Position numbers and translations under genes: made by a program. Below the pieces are notes generated by a model, which saw only the letters and a list, made by a program, of their open reading frames with translations, made no database searches and was not told where the DNA came from. A stretch of 64,000 nucleotides of DNA from Aselliscus stoliczkanus (taxonomy: Eukaryota; Chordata; Mammalia; Chiroptera; Hipposideridae): assembly GCA_033961575.1 (NCBI GenBank), contig CM066730.1:119873523-119937522 (forward strand), read 5' to 3'. Numbering within the stretch: the stretch's first letter is position 1; each line of letters starts with the position of its first letter. Shown here piece after piece: positions 23,700 through 35,130 of the stretch.

Positions 23700-24659
23700 G
23701 AAGTGGTAAGACTCTTAATTAACAAGGTTATAATGTACTGAAATTACTATAGGCTTAGTCAACCCAGCCAGACATTTTGGGAACACTATGTATTTGGGTT
23801 GCCCCCACAAAGCAGGCTGGAAAAATTCTCAGGGTTATTAAGCCACTAAGCAATGTTTTCTTGGTTGGCAGTATTCTGTTGTTCCCTTCTTAGTTCTGGA
23901 AAGTTGTGAAAAGTAAAACTTACCCCACAGGCAGCTAGGTAAATGCTTAATGGTTCTTTGGAATAGGTTAGCAATAAACTACTATGCCTAACCTTAGACT
24001 TCACACTTTGGAACTGAACAATATTGAATTTTTAAAAGTGTGTAAATTGATTTGTGAAGAAAGGTTAAGTATATCTATATTATTCAGTTGAATAAAAGGA
24101 AGGGTGAACAGGGCCAATGTCAGGAGAGGCAGAGACCAATCCACTGGAGAGTGGAAGCTGGTGCTTATGTCTGTTTTGGTAATGATGTTATTGTAGAATT
24201 AAAAAAAAAAATGAATTCATTTATTTTATTGATCATGGTAAGCATAGGACCAAATATGAGTCACTTTGTTCCAATTAACAGAATGTCAAAGGATGTATTG
24301 TTGCTTTTAAAAATAGCATTGAGGATAGCATTTTGGAAAAATAAAATAAAATTATTAAGTCTAAGTGATGAAGCAGAGCTTACTTTATCCCTGAGGCCAA
24401 CACTACATTATAGCATGAATCTAGTGCAAGTCTCCACAGAAGGGAGTTCAAAAATTCCATTACCAAGGAACTACTTTTAAACATAGTCAAGAGTCATCGA
24501 AGATAGGATACTGAGTAAGTAATGTGAAATCATTCTAAGTACTAATATCCATGCAACATTACACTTTAAAATTCCCTAATTCTAGAACCAGTAGAATGTT
24601 AGAAGCCCCTAAACATGATGTCTGATATAATAAATACTTTTGAATAAAAATTCAAGGGC
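23700..24659. other. Unclassified noncoding DNA
   Basis: A 130-codon plus ORF (24088-24480) crosses a poly(A) stretch and shows no domain. No repeat family recognised. Confidence 0.4.
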
Positions 24660-25495
24660 CTTTGAGAAGAGATCCAAAATGGCAGAGCCGATAAACACTG
24701 TGCCTGCTTCCTTTCATGAACAAATTAAAATTACAACTAAATTATGGAACAGTTAAGCTGGAGAAGTTTAGCTGAACAAAAGTTTTATAACTAAGAATAT
24801 AAAAAAGAAGCCACATTGAGACTGTCAGGAGGTGTGGAGACATGAAACGGATTGGCTCTACACCTCCATGTGACAGCTGAGAATCAGAAGGGATACCTTG
24901 GCCATGGACATTCCCCCCAGAGGAGCAAGAGGACCCCACCCAGTCCCACACCAGGCTCCCCAGCATGGAGTACTGGTGCCAGGAATAGGAGCCCCCAAAA
25001 CATGTGGCTGTGAAAAACAGAGGAGATTCCAACTATCTGGGCATGACAGAAGGCTGAAGGAAACTCAGACATCCTCTTAAATGGCCCATACACAGGCTCA
25101 TTCACTCAGAGGCACTCACCCTGGGCTCTGGAGGAGGAATGGTGACTCAGAGGGTATCAGACGCATATAGGGGGTGGTGATGCAAATTAAGGTGTATGAC
25201 TTTAAGGTGAGGGCTGAAAAAACAGTCACCATTTTCCCTGTGATGAGACCTGTTCCTGTGGAGCAAGCAGGCAGACTCCACCTTTCCTGTGTTGGGCCCA
25301 CCCCCACAGGCCAAATTTGAATCTAATTGGCCTGGTGAGCTCCAATGCTCCACCCTGCTGACTCCCTGAGACTCGGCCCCTCCCAACTCTGCCAGCACCG
25401 ATGGTTCTCCACAAGCATGGGTCCCAGGTAGGTGGCAACTGGCCTTGGTGTGCTATGAGACTTTTGCTGAGTAGTTCCTGGCTCAGCACTGGTAC
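24660..25495 (+). mobile_element. L1 5'UTR, detached from its body
   Basis: Follows the 5'UTR of L1s common in laurasiatherian mammals. It runs from a YY1-type AAAATGGC near the start (24676-24683), to AATTAAAATTACAACTAAAT, GAAGCCACATTGAGACTGTC, CCTTGGCCATGGACATTCCC and CACACCAGGCTCCCCAGCAT. It then enters a GC-rich part ending around 25495. ORF1, ORF2 and 3'UTR do not follow. Short overlapping ORFs on both strands are 5'UTR shadow frames. The GC content is well above the surroundings. Confidence 0.8.
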
Positions 25496-26204
25496 CCCAT
25501 TATCAAATGTATTAAATGTAATGTTTACTTCAGTTTATTGCTTCAGATTGTCTGGATATAGCCAGATTCATATTCTACCTCCTAAATCATTGCTTTCCCC
25601 TCCCCCCAGCTTTGAATCATTTTCAGTTTTGTGGCCCACCCTCCATGTCATTATCCAAACTCTTGAAAATGAACATTTGAAGTTAAGTAATGAGGTGCCA
25701 CACTACTAGAATTCACCTTCCAGGTTGACATCTAGGTCTTTATTAATTAACCTATCTCTTTTCTTGGATACCTAACTTATCTTGCTCCATGTTGTGCATG
25801 AGAAGCAAGGCCTTTTTGTGACCCAAGGTACCTTATGCCTATTGCACTTCCCTGATGTGCTCTGTAAGTATAATAACATTGTTAAGGAACAATGCTGCCA
25901 GTCAGCCTTTGTTCTTAATGAACCCATAGGATTCTCTTGATTGCAGATTCCCTTTCTATGTTTTCACAACCCATCCCTTTAGTAATACATTTTGAATCTT
26001 GCCAAGGACTTATGTGGTGCTTATTTGTCTATCATTGAGAAAACTGAAGATTGAAATGTTGTTTGACATTTTCACTTGTAGGTTTTCAGCTTTTACTATG
26101 GTCTCTCCCCCAGGTTCATTCCACTTAGGGTTTTTCAAAGGCCAGCATTTTGTGAAGTGGGATCAAGAGCTATTTATTCTTCCCTCCTTGGAGAAATAAA
26201 CCAG
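25496..26204. other. Unclassified noncoding DNA
   Basis: No repeat assigned and no gene. It follows directly on the L1 5'UTR, but I do not see L1 ORF1 features in it. Confidence 0.4.
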
Positions 26205-26300
26205 GTACAATTATTCATTCATTTATTCAATGCTTTCAACATTTACTGAGCCTTTTATAAAAGGTTCCGTACAGAGGTAAAACTTGGTTACTACACTTAG
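26205..26300 (-). repeat. L2 3' end (antisense) fragment
   Basis: TTCATTCATTTATTCAATGC followed by AACATTTACTGAGCCTTTTA is the usual reverse L2/MIR terminus. Confidence 0.5.
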
Positions 26301-26318
26301 GTATTTAACAGATTAAAA

Positions 26319-26469
26319 CATTGGTTCTCAAAGTATGATCTCCAAATTAGCAGCATCAACATCACATGGAAATTGCTAGAAAGGTAAATTTCAGACATAC
26401 TGAATCAGAAACTCAAGCCCCATCCACTTGAGTAATTATGATAATGCATATTAAAGTTTGAAACTACTG
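26319..26469 (+). repeat. MER5A (hAT-Charlie) DNA transposon
   Basis: Ordered consensus blocks: TTGGTTCTCAAAGTATGATC, AGCAGCATCAACATCACATG, TACTGAATCAGAAACTC and TTAAAGTTTGAAACTACTG. The two ends are inverted repeats. An ancient non-autonomous hAT, clearly older than the hAT at 15205. Confidence 0.88.
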
Positions 26470-27474
26470 GGGTAAGATACATATGTAAGGAAAAAATTAT
26501 AGTATTATACTACTGTTGTTGTCAATATCCTTTGGAGAATAAAGGAGTGACTAACCAAAATCATATGGAAGTATATCATACTCTGTGTCTCAGTCATACA
26601 TATAGGTAGGCAGATATAGTGTAGAATTTGGTTTCAAAGGTTCATTTATGGAAAGAAAACATCTCTCCATCTGCCTGTTGATGTACATTATTTTAACAGG
26701 TGCAACATTTCTTATTAAATCATAAAATTAGTCACCTCAAAAACATTTTTGGAATGATGTGGGGTAACAAACAACAAATTCATCAACTTAATTAATGAAA
26801 GAGCCAGAAGCATAGGAAGCCAAATTCTGATGAGGTAACGCACTAAAACTTACTCATACTAAATCATAATCAGCCAGTCTAGCAACAGATAAACTTTTCA
26901 GGTTGTACAAGTGTTAGCAAATGGATGCAAGTAGGATACAAATGAGAAAAGCAAACTTGACTGCACTGATATTTCTCCCTTGTAATTGCCCTTTTGGACC
27001 TCCTTACGTAAAGTGAGAATTTTTGGCCTTGCCCCAAACCTTTATATCTTAGAGGGACATGGTTCCTGAGCTCTGTGATGCACTAACATGCTTTGAATAA
27101 TTTATGAAGACTTTTCTTCACTTCTTATTTCCAAACAGAGTTTGACTTTATTCATATTTATTCTCGGATGATTCATTAATTGAAGTATTGTCACAGTAGT
27201 TTTCCAGTATTTTTTTTTTTAATTGATTGATGCAGAGTGTATAAGGTCTTACTGACACTGCAGATTTAAGGATGACCTACCATTTCATATGAACAGGTTG
27301 TTTGTTTCCCATTGATGTGTGATATCTAAGATCTTCATGCTACAGATTTCTACTAGAGGAGACAGAGACATATGTTCTGGGCCTCTTACCCTGATCCATC
27401 TCACATGACTGCCCTTTGGCTGTACCTATGACAGACCTCCATTTCAGAACTTAGTCTTTTGTTCTTTGATTATC
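26470..27474. other. Unclassified noncoding DNA
   Basis: Nothing recognised. Oligo-T run near 27210-27220. Confidence 0.4.
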
Positions 27475-27575
27475 TGTTTACATCTGTCGCCTCTACTGGA
27501 ATTTGAGCACACTGGGTTTTCTTAATTGCTGGGTTCACTACTATGTGCCCAGCAATTAATAAACCGTGTGAGACA
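27475..27575 (+). repeat. L2 3' end fragment
   Basis: GTCGCCTCTACTGGAATTTG and CTATGTGCCCAGCAATTAAT followed by AAACCG resemble the L2 3' tail. Confidence 0.5.
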
Positions 27576-29964
27576 TGATTTGTTCCATAGGTATTTTTTT
27601 TAATAAATTAATGAATGGTTATATCATAAAGTGATACAGCCTTTATGATATAAAGGTTGTTCAAAATCATAGCATACTTTCTGAAAAATAGCCTCTGTAT
27701 TCCCTAGTAAACAATTACAGTAGAAAGTATCACAGAGATTTAAGGCTATACTTTTACACTTCATGTTACTTCTTACATATGATAGAAGATTTCATTTATA
27801 AACAACAAAGATGATTAGTTAGGAAATACATATCTTATACTGTACTAGATGCTTTCCAGTTCTTATCACATTTTATATTCAAAACAAGTGTTTACAATGA
27901 GAATATTCACAAGCATGTTTAATATTTTTAATGGAAACAACAGTCTTGGAAATCCAGATTTAATTCCATAAACATCCTCTACATTTATATTCTTCCTTCA
28001 TCATGTTCTACTCTCCATTTCTAAATCATCTTTCTCTAGCTCTAGTTCATTTCTCTGCCATTTGTTGGAACAACTTGGTATATAAAAGTAGAATCTGAGA
28101 AGATAACTACCCCAATTTGTGAAGAACACTAAGGTTTCACCCTTATGGCTGCTGTACACAGAGGCATAAAAGGGAGAGGTGGTTGGTTCTAGTGGCCTTG
28201 GTGCATTTAATGGTCCTGGGTTGGTGGATACACTAAAGATGCTGCCTTTCTACTTAAGGCCAATATTAATAAACTACAGAACATGAGAACTTATTCTACT
28301 TTTCAGTAACATCTGCCTCACTTTTGTACACATGGTCCACATAGATAGATTTTTAAAAGCAATTCATTAGCATGCTGAAAATTCCCATTACACACTACAC
28401 TAGAGAACTCACTAAGTCCCACACTATATTGAGAACTGTCCTCCATGAAACTTCAAATGATAGGACTAATAAGTTTTCCCTTATATCAATTATTCTATTA
28501 TATGTTGTATGACTTAATTCTTTTGGTATTTCCAAATGAAAATTTATTATATAAAATGAACATTTTAAAAGCACAAGGGGGGTAACATCATATTTAATGA
28601 GGGATGAGATGATTTTAAGTGCTACCGTGTGTTTCTGCAAGGATTGGAATCATTCAAAATTTCTGAAGTGCTCTGCCTTAAGCATGGTAAGATAAGTTTT
28701 AACTGTCTTCAAAGCTTAATGTTTAGAAACTTTTTAATTTTTTTTTTGCAGGGAGGGTCTTCTGGGAATGAAACATACAAAACATACAAGTATCTTTAGG
28801 TTGCCTATATTTAGTAGTACAAATAATGTGGTGAGTATAATAATTTTCATGTAGAAACAATAGCAATTATTTAAGTTGTTTTGAGGACAAACTTTTAATG
28901 AATCACCTTGTTTAGAATTTTCTCAGAAAAAACAAACAAAAGCTTTACCTAAGATAAAATTAGGGTTGTTTTCTGTTAACAACAAGCATTGTGTTATTTT
29001 GTGAAGGGCAAAACAAAAATACCCGAAAAACCTCCAGCAATGATTTAACAGTTTGGGATTTTGTCAAGTTTTGGATCTTTTCTTTAAAATTCTGGGTCAA
29101 TGCCAAGTTCAATTTCTACTATACCAATTGAGTTCCATAAAAAAAAGTGAAAGTCAATTAAAGTCATATATTCTAGATGAGCATCTAAATGTATGGAAAC
29201 ATTATTAAGTTAAAGCCTTTTTTGTTGTTTATCCTGGCAGTTCTCCAAATTGTGCAGAAACCACTTTGTTTCGTTGTAGAATAAAGGAAGCTCTGTGTTT
29301 TCTTTCCTTGGCAGGTGAAGGTAGAACTCATTCAAAAAGGAACTTCTTTGGTAGTATATGGGAGGCGACAGAAAGTGGCTAACTTGTGACATCACTTGCA
29401 AAGACAAAACGCTCCAGGCTATTCCACTGGCTGTGGAGGTCAGCACAAGCTGCTGGTCAGTTTATAACACCCCAGTACCAAAAGCTTAGTGATAATAAAA
29501 CATTAAACAATAAAATATCTAATCCCAGTACCAAAGGTAGTGTAGCACTTCCTATAAGATTACAAGCACTTCATGAAAATTAATGCTTAAGTTCAATAAT
29601 GATGCCTGGCTTTATGTGTTGTTTTTCTGCCATAGCTTTTCTGATCCAAAGGTTTTTCTTTTTTTTTTCTTTTTTCATGTTCATAGGAATTATAAGTTGA
29701 TTTAGTCTATGTTTTCTTTACTTATGAAAAAAAAAGTATATATGACCTTTCAAATGAGCCAATCACTTCAGAATAAGGTCATCCATTCATCTGAGGCAAG
29801 ATTGCTTTTAGAAGCAGAACAATAGCCCTATATAGGGAGGCATGCATTTTGCCAGAAGTAGACTACATTTGAATGCTTTGTGCAAAATCCTCTAACCTTA
29901 AACAAAAAACAGCCCTGGAAATGTTGCATTGTATCAAGTGACTGGCTACTAGTCTCAACAATAA
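27576..29964. other. Unclassified AT-rich noncoding DNA
   Basis: No secure family in 2.4 kb. The 81- and 78-codon minus ORFs (28395-28640, 29210-29446) lack any domain. Confidence 0.4.
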
Positions 29965-30011
<47 letters not shown>

Positions 30012-30128
30012 GTGTATATGTGTATATACATGCACATGTATATATGCATATACACACATATATATTTATGTGGATATTTGTAAATGTATAGGTATGTATA
30101 TGTGGATATATTACATGTATATTTCACA
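29965..30128. repeat. (TG)n microsatellite with degenerate TG/TA extension
   Basis: A perfect TG tract of about 20 units at 29966-30006 is followed by about 120 bp of alternating TGTATA/CACATA sequence. It abuts the mariner left end. Overlapping ORFs on both strands are low-complexity artefacts. Confidence 0.95.
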
Positions 30129-30272
30129 TATTGGGTTGACAGACAAGTCATGATGCATTTTGTCTATGTTTTTCAAAGGTCATTTATTTATATAAAGAAC
30201 AAAGATCAATTAGTGATTTTGCCCATTTTGTTCAATAACCTTTTGCCATTTTTCAGTGAGCTTCATAATTCC

Positions 30273-31400
30273 TCATTCATAGAAGGACCTGACTTTATTT
30301 GCCAAAAACTGAACAAGGTGCTGATTTACTGCCTCATCTGAATGGAACGTTATATCATGCAAGGAGTTTTGAAGAGAGCGAAACAAGTGGAAGTCTGATG
30401 GCACAAGGTCAGGCAAGTATGGTGGATATGGCAACACATCCCATCCAAGCTCCAATAATTTTTGGCAGGTGATCAAAATTGTGTGTGGTCTCACACTGTC
30501 GTGATAGAACACAACTCCTTTATAATTAACAAGCTCTGTAAGTTTCTGATGATGGATTCATTTAAACCATCCAATTGCTGATAGTACACATTTGAATTGA
30601 TTGTCTGGTTCCTTGGTAGGAGCACGAAAAACACGACACCTTTAAAATCCCACTACACTGAGAGCATAACTTTCCTCTGATGAAGGTCTGCTTTTGATGT
30701 CGTTTGAGGCGAATCATCACATCAGATCAAGACCGTTTGTGCACCACATTGTTGTAAACAATCCACTTCTCATCACCAGTTATCAGTAGCTTCAAAAAAG
30801 GATCATTTTCGGGCCGGCTGAGTGGCACGGTGGTTAAGTGCTGGCTTAGGAAGCCAGTGGCCCCAGTTCGGTCCCACATATGAGAGCCAGTAACATTGCC
30901 CTCAAAAAAAAAAAAAAAAAGGATCGTTTTCCTCATGTTTAATGAGCATATTGCAGATGTTTATATGCACCGTCAAATGAACTTCTTTGAGTTTATGTGG
31001 AACCCAATATCAAGCTTGTTTATGTATCTCAACTTCCTCAGGTGGTCGTGAACGCTTGAATGATGGATGTTCAATGTTTCTGCAATCTCTCGTGTCGTGT
31101 AATGTGGGTTTGACTCAATCAATGCCTTTATTTTGTTGTCATCAACTTCAGTGGGCTTCCCTGACCAAGGAGAGTCGTTGAGATAAAAATCACCAGCACG
31201 GAATTTCCTGAACCATCATTGGCACTGCATTCTTGTAGAGCATTGTCACCGTAAACTTTATGCAACTTTTCACAAGCTTGTTGCACTTGCACATTCTTCC
31301 CTTTATGGAAGTAAAACTTTAAAAAATAGCAAAAATGAACAGTTTGGGCTTTCATCTTCAACTTGTAAAATCTCCAAAACTCAACCAAATTGCTCAATTT
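30273..31400 (-). pseudogene. Mariner transposase pseudogene (DD34D)
   Basis: The protein of a Tc1/mariner element, which would cut and paste the element at TA sites. Visible pieces on the minus strand begin with an N-terminal helix-turn-helix segment around 31160-31360 (HKGKNVQVQQACEKLHKVYG). The motif TGDEKW with the first catalytic Asp is at about 30763-30780. HDSVRPH with the second Asp is near 30498, and PSDFHLF with the third near 30393. The last two Asp are separated by 34 residues, the mariner signature. The reading frame shifts between blocks, and a SINE interrupts it just before TGDEKW. It cannot make a functional enzyme. Confidence 0.9.
30811..30920 (+). mobile_element. Short tRNA-derived SINE inside the mariner
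   Basis: Starts GGGCCGGCTGAGTGGCACGG and carries the tRNA-like head with B box AGTTCGGTCCC. It stops after GAGAGCCAGTAACATTGCCC and goes straight to poly(A). It equals the first about 95 bp of the long SINE. Target duplication AAAAAAGGATCATTTTC (before) and AAAAAAGGATCGTTTTC (after). Confidence 0.9.
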
Positions 31401-31662
31401 TTTTTAGAGTGAAGCTAGAACTGTCAGCTATCAAATGACATAGCAAAAACATAAATGCGAATGACTCTAGTACTTCCAAAACTGAACTAGAGCCATTTGT
31501 TGCAAACATGCATCATGACTTTTCCAACAACCCAATATGTATATATAATACACAAGCACATGTGTTTATGTTTATCTCTGATATATCTAGTTTTATGGAA
31601 GAATAAACATACCTTTCTATCACCATATTGTAGGGGTTATATGTAAAAAATGCATGCAGTTA

Positions 31663-31845
31663 GGGGCAGTCAGTTAGGTCAGGTGGTTAGAGCTAGGCTC
31701 ATAACACCAAGGACGCTGGTTCGATTCCCACATGGGCCAAGGAGCTGCACCCTCTACAACTAGATTGGAGACAATTACTTGACTTGGAGCTGATGGGACC
31801 TGGAAAAACACACTGTTCCAATAAAATTTAAAAAAAAAAAAAAAC
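31663..31845 (+). mobile_element. Rhin-1-like tRNA-derived SINE
   Basis: The tRNA-like head has a perfect B box GGTTCGATTCC (near 31719), then CACATGGGCCAAGGAGCTGC, CTACAACTAGATTGGAGACA, ACTTGACTTGGAGCTGATGG and CACACTGTTCCAATAAAA. A poly(A) tail closes the copy. The 11-bp target duplication GCATGCAGTTA (31652-31662, 31846-31856) is perfect, so the copy is young. I recognise this 3' module as characteristic of rhinolophoid bat SINEs; it is the main basis for the taxonomic guess. Confidence 0.85.
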
Positions 31846-31856
31846 GCATGCAGTTA

Positions 31857-32290
31857 AATATATTATGGCATTATTTGAAGGGGAAAATACATTTTTTAAG
31901 AAGATCTATCAAGTAACAAACAAAAACTACAACTAAGCTATCAGTACATTAATTAATATCTTTATACTAATTATACTAATTATAAAGTGTTGATTATAAA
32001 TATTTAGAGATTATTTTTGGTAAATTCTTAGAAAGTATTATTTCAAAGGGAAATATTAGCACAAATTACAAATATTTTAATGATAATTTTAATCTTGTTG
32101 CCAACTATTGTATTTTCTGAATCTCCAAATATATACTTGTGCATTCTCTTCATCTTTCTGTCCCCATTTCTCATCCTATGTATTGCTACCTCCCTTTGTC
32201 TCTGTCTGTGTCACACACACACACACCTACAAACATGAATTTTCTTCCATTATTACTTTTTTTTACTTTATTCAGAGCAACAGCCAACAT
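31857..32290. other. Unclassified noncoding DNA
   Basis: AT-rich, with a short (CA)n at about 32212-32226 just upstream of the long TG tract. Confidence 0.5.
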
Positions 32291-32297
32291 TGTGTGT

Positions 32298-32338
<41 letters not shown>
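32291..32338. repeat. (TG)n microsatellite
   Basis: About 23 TG units with one TC interruption. Confidence 0.97.
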
Positions 32339-32339
<1 letters not shown>

Positions 32340-32439
32340 TGACAGAGAAGGCTTTTTAAGGGAGTTATATTTGAAAAGGGGAAGAATAATAACAATGAGC
32401 TTCCCAAATGGATGAACATGTGGAGATGTAAGAACATTT

Positions 32440-33060
32440 CATGCATCAGTATAGTACATTCAGTAGGATGGAGAAATACAAAACAATGGTGTGGTGGGAA
32501 AGTGGGAGCATAGAAGGTTTGGGACAGATTGGTATCAATTCAGTATTGTAAGAATGTAAAGTGTGAAGAAGAGACAGATGTTGAAATCACTAAAGGTCAG
32601 ATGGTAAAAGTGTTTGTATGCCATTGGTGTAGTTTTGCTTTATCTTATATGTGGCAAAGTCATTAAAAGAATTCAAACAACAGATCGACATATCCATATG
32701 CACATTTATTTCAACCCCTCCAGCAGATGTGTAGTGAATAGAGAGGAACGGGGCAGAGGAGAAATATAGAGGCCTTAACTAAGGAATGTTTAATGGAGGT
32801 CAAGAAAGCTAACTTTTTTAAGAGAAATTAAGGAGAAAAACATTGATAAGATGGTAAATGATTAGAAAAGGGGAAAAGAAAAACAAATTAAGAAGATTTT
32901 CTGGTTACAGGCTTGCTCAAGTGTATGGAAATTGGTGACATTTACCAAGAAAAGAGATAGGCACGGAAGAATAGACTTGGCAAGAGTTGCTAGACATTTT
33001 GAATTTGTGTGACTGGAAGATAATGAGTCGGCTACATGGGTCTGGAATTTGGGAGAAAGT
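32440..33060 (-). repeat. L2 LINE (antisense), diverged
   Basis: Follows the reverse complement of the L2 ORF2 end/3' region, with GGTAAAAGTGTTTGTATGCC, AAGTCATTAAAAGAATTCAA and GGTTACAGGCTTGCTCAAGT. Heavily decayed; limits are approximate. Confidence 0.5.
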
Positions 33061-33534
33061 TAATGGCAGGGGAATTTATAAATTATAAATATTCAGACGG
33101 TGATTAAGATCATCACAGGAAAATATGTCGTATAAAGAATAAAATTTATGATAAACCACTGGTTCATCACATTAAAAAATGAACAATATTCTACTCTTTT
33201 TGTATCTTTACTCACAGAGTGAATACATAGGTTAAATTTTTGGTGGCAGAGAAGACCCAAATACTTTGAACATGGAAATGGGTCAAAATGCAAATGGTAG
33301 GCTTTCACTCTGGCTTAAATAAAAGAAAACATGATTCTGGAACATGGCAAAATCATATAAAAATAAAAATAGACAATTTCAGGGCTCATCTTTTCCTTGT
33401 CCTAGTCAAAAATTCATCTCTCCATATTTTCTCTCAGTTGGGCTTTCTGTTGGTTTTTACAATGGCAAGAGGGAAGGGACCAACTGAGAGGAAAAAGAGA
33501 GCTGTAATAATAGGTGATTTAAAACAAAAACACA
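33061..33534. other. Unclassified noncoding DNA
   Basis: The 113-codon ORF at 33288-33629 runs into the SINE and has no domain. One stretch (GTNVARGKGPTERKKR-like) is Lys/Arg-rich by chance. Confidence 0.4.
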
Positions 33535-33872
33535 GGGCTGGCCGAGTGGCTCAGTTAATTAAGAGTTTGCTTAAGAGCATGCGCTCTGAGCAACAGGGTA
33601 GCTGGTTCGATTCCCACATGGACCAGTGAGCTTTGCTCGAGCTTTGCCTGAGCTGAGCTGCTGCTGAGCTGCCGGCTCAGCTGGTGAGAGCACGTGATCT
33701 AATGACAAGATTGCCTGTTTGATGGTGGGCTCCATCCACCTGCAGCTGGGACTGAACTTGGCACCTTGAGCTGAGCTGCCCACCGGATGGCTCAGTGAAT
33801 AGAGTGTGCACTCTTATCAGCAAGGTAGCCAGTTCAACTTCTGCTTGAAAAGAAACAAAAACAAAACCCCCC
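33535..33872 (+). mobile_element. Composite SINE with three tRNA-like units
   Basis: Unit 1 starts GGGCTGGCCGAGTGGCTCAG and has a perfect B box GGTTCGATTCC. After an AGCTTTGC/GAGCTGCTG spacer, unit 2 begins CCGGCTCAGCTGGTGAGAGC and ends at GTTTGATGGTGGGCTCC. Unit 3 begins CCCACCGGATGGCTCAGTGA and ends at AGCCAGTTCAACTTC. The 3' end is A-rich, and the short repeat AAAACACA flanks the insertion. It is related to the outer SINE at 47863 and the one at 54955. Confidence 0.75.
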
Positions 33873-34939
33873 AAAACACAGTGAAGACAAGCACTGAGGA
33901 TTGACTTAAATCCTCTCCAGATAGAATGCAAAACGAATTAACCCTCACAACTAAAATAGAAATCTGTCAACACTAAATGCTCTTAGAAAAGTTATGTGCA
34001 ATGGGATTTACTTAAGAATTTCTTCATTTCATATTAGTAATAGGAATGCATTAATAGAGTAGATATTTACCGAGGGTCTTGAAGAAAATACCGTGGTATT
34101 TACAGGCTTGTATTACTAGGCTATTGTTTCCTCAGCACAATATAAAGAGGCATTAATTTATGTCCCAATGTGTATTTCAGAAAATCAACAAGTAAGAAAG
34201 TTATCTGTCTGAATTGGGAAAAATAAAATACAGTTCTTTTACAATGTTATTGTTACAGAGAGATAACATTTAAATGAGTCAGTTGGTTAGCAGCATACAA
34301 GATGACTTCTGTTATTTATTTGGCCAAATGAACCAATTGTTTAGCTCTAGCTTTACACTCTATGGTGACTATTCTCATGTGAGAATTCTATCCAGTTGGT
34401 AGTCCTGCAGTACCTCAGAGGGAGGGTAATTCTGTCCTAGAACACTTTGTTTTTTAATCGTCAAACTTTATGGGAAATTTGTTATGTATAGACATCTCCA
34501 GAGAAAAAATTATTTAGCTGGGTTACCATAAGACTGATTCATTAATAGCCTAATTTGAATAATTGCTAAGTTACCTTTTAGCATACTTGACTGTAGTAAA
34601 GAGATTATTGAAATATCACATCCTCTTTTTCCAATTTTAAGTCAAAATTTTCTGCTCTTGATCTTTATGGCTGTCAGGGATATTACATATTACTAAATTT
34701 TGTCTTCTTGTAATGCACTGTTTATGTCAATAATTACATCAAATACTTAAATGACAAATATTCATTTTGCTTAATAATCTCTACTGGTACATAAATACAT
34801 ATAGCAACTATATAAATGATGATAAATGAAAGAAGATTCCATTATCATGAATACAGTAAAGTGATATATGTTTGTGACAGGAATACTCTAACAGAAAATA
34901 GTGGGAGAAGGTCCTATAATCCCAAAACATAACAGGGGT
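33873..34939. other. Unclassified noncoding DNA
   Basis: No gene or repeat family recognised. Confidence 0.4.
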
Positions 34940-35130
34940 ACAATGATTAAAGAGCAGAAAGCAAACTGAAAAATTAAGATGTCAGGGTAGATTAAATAAA
35001 TTAGCTATTCTACCTAACAATAATAATGGAATATTACTTGATTATTTGATAAGAGATTTGAATAACACGGGAAAGGCTTTATACTTTAAAAAATCATTGA
35101 AGAAACTGTAACAAAGTCTTAGTCATATGT
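34940..35130 (+). repeat. L1 3' end fragment
   Basis: AGATTAAATAAATTAGCTAT, AATAATGGAATATTACTTGA and TAAGAGATTTGAATAACACG follow the L1M 3'UTR order. Diverged. Confidence 0.55.

Larger units (their letters stand above)
30131..31535 (-). mobile_element. Full-length mariner transposon, inactivated
   Basis: Left end TTGGGTTGACAGACAAGTCA and right end TGACTTTTCCAACAACCCAA are terminal inverted repeats, each flanked by TA (30129-30130 and 31536-31537), the mariner target duplication. Removing the SINE at 30811-30930 leaves about 1.28 kb, the size of an intact mariner. The transposase lies on the minus strand and is broken by frameshifts, stops and the SINE. The MITEs at 21684 and 42985 share its ends. 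Confidence 0.93.

Noticed and set aside
24742..25709. Seven overlapping ORFs of 60-102 codons
   Set aside because: They fall mostly in the L1 5'UTR, which is non-coding and GC-rich with few stop codons.
31663..31740. Possible tRNA gene (perfect B box)
   Set aside because: It is the head of a SINE with poly(A) tail and target duplications, and does not form a full tRNA.
33288..33629. 113-codon ORF with a basic cluster
   Set aside because: It runs across the boundary into a SINE and has no family match.
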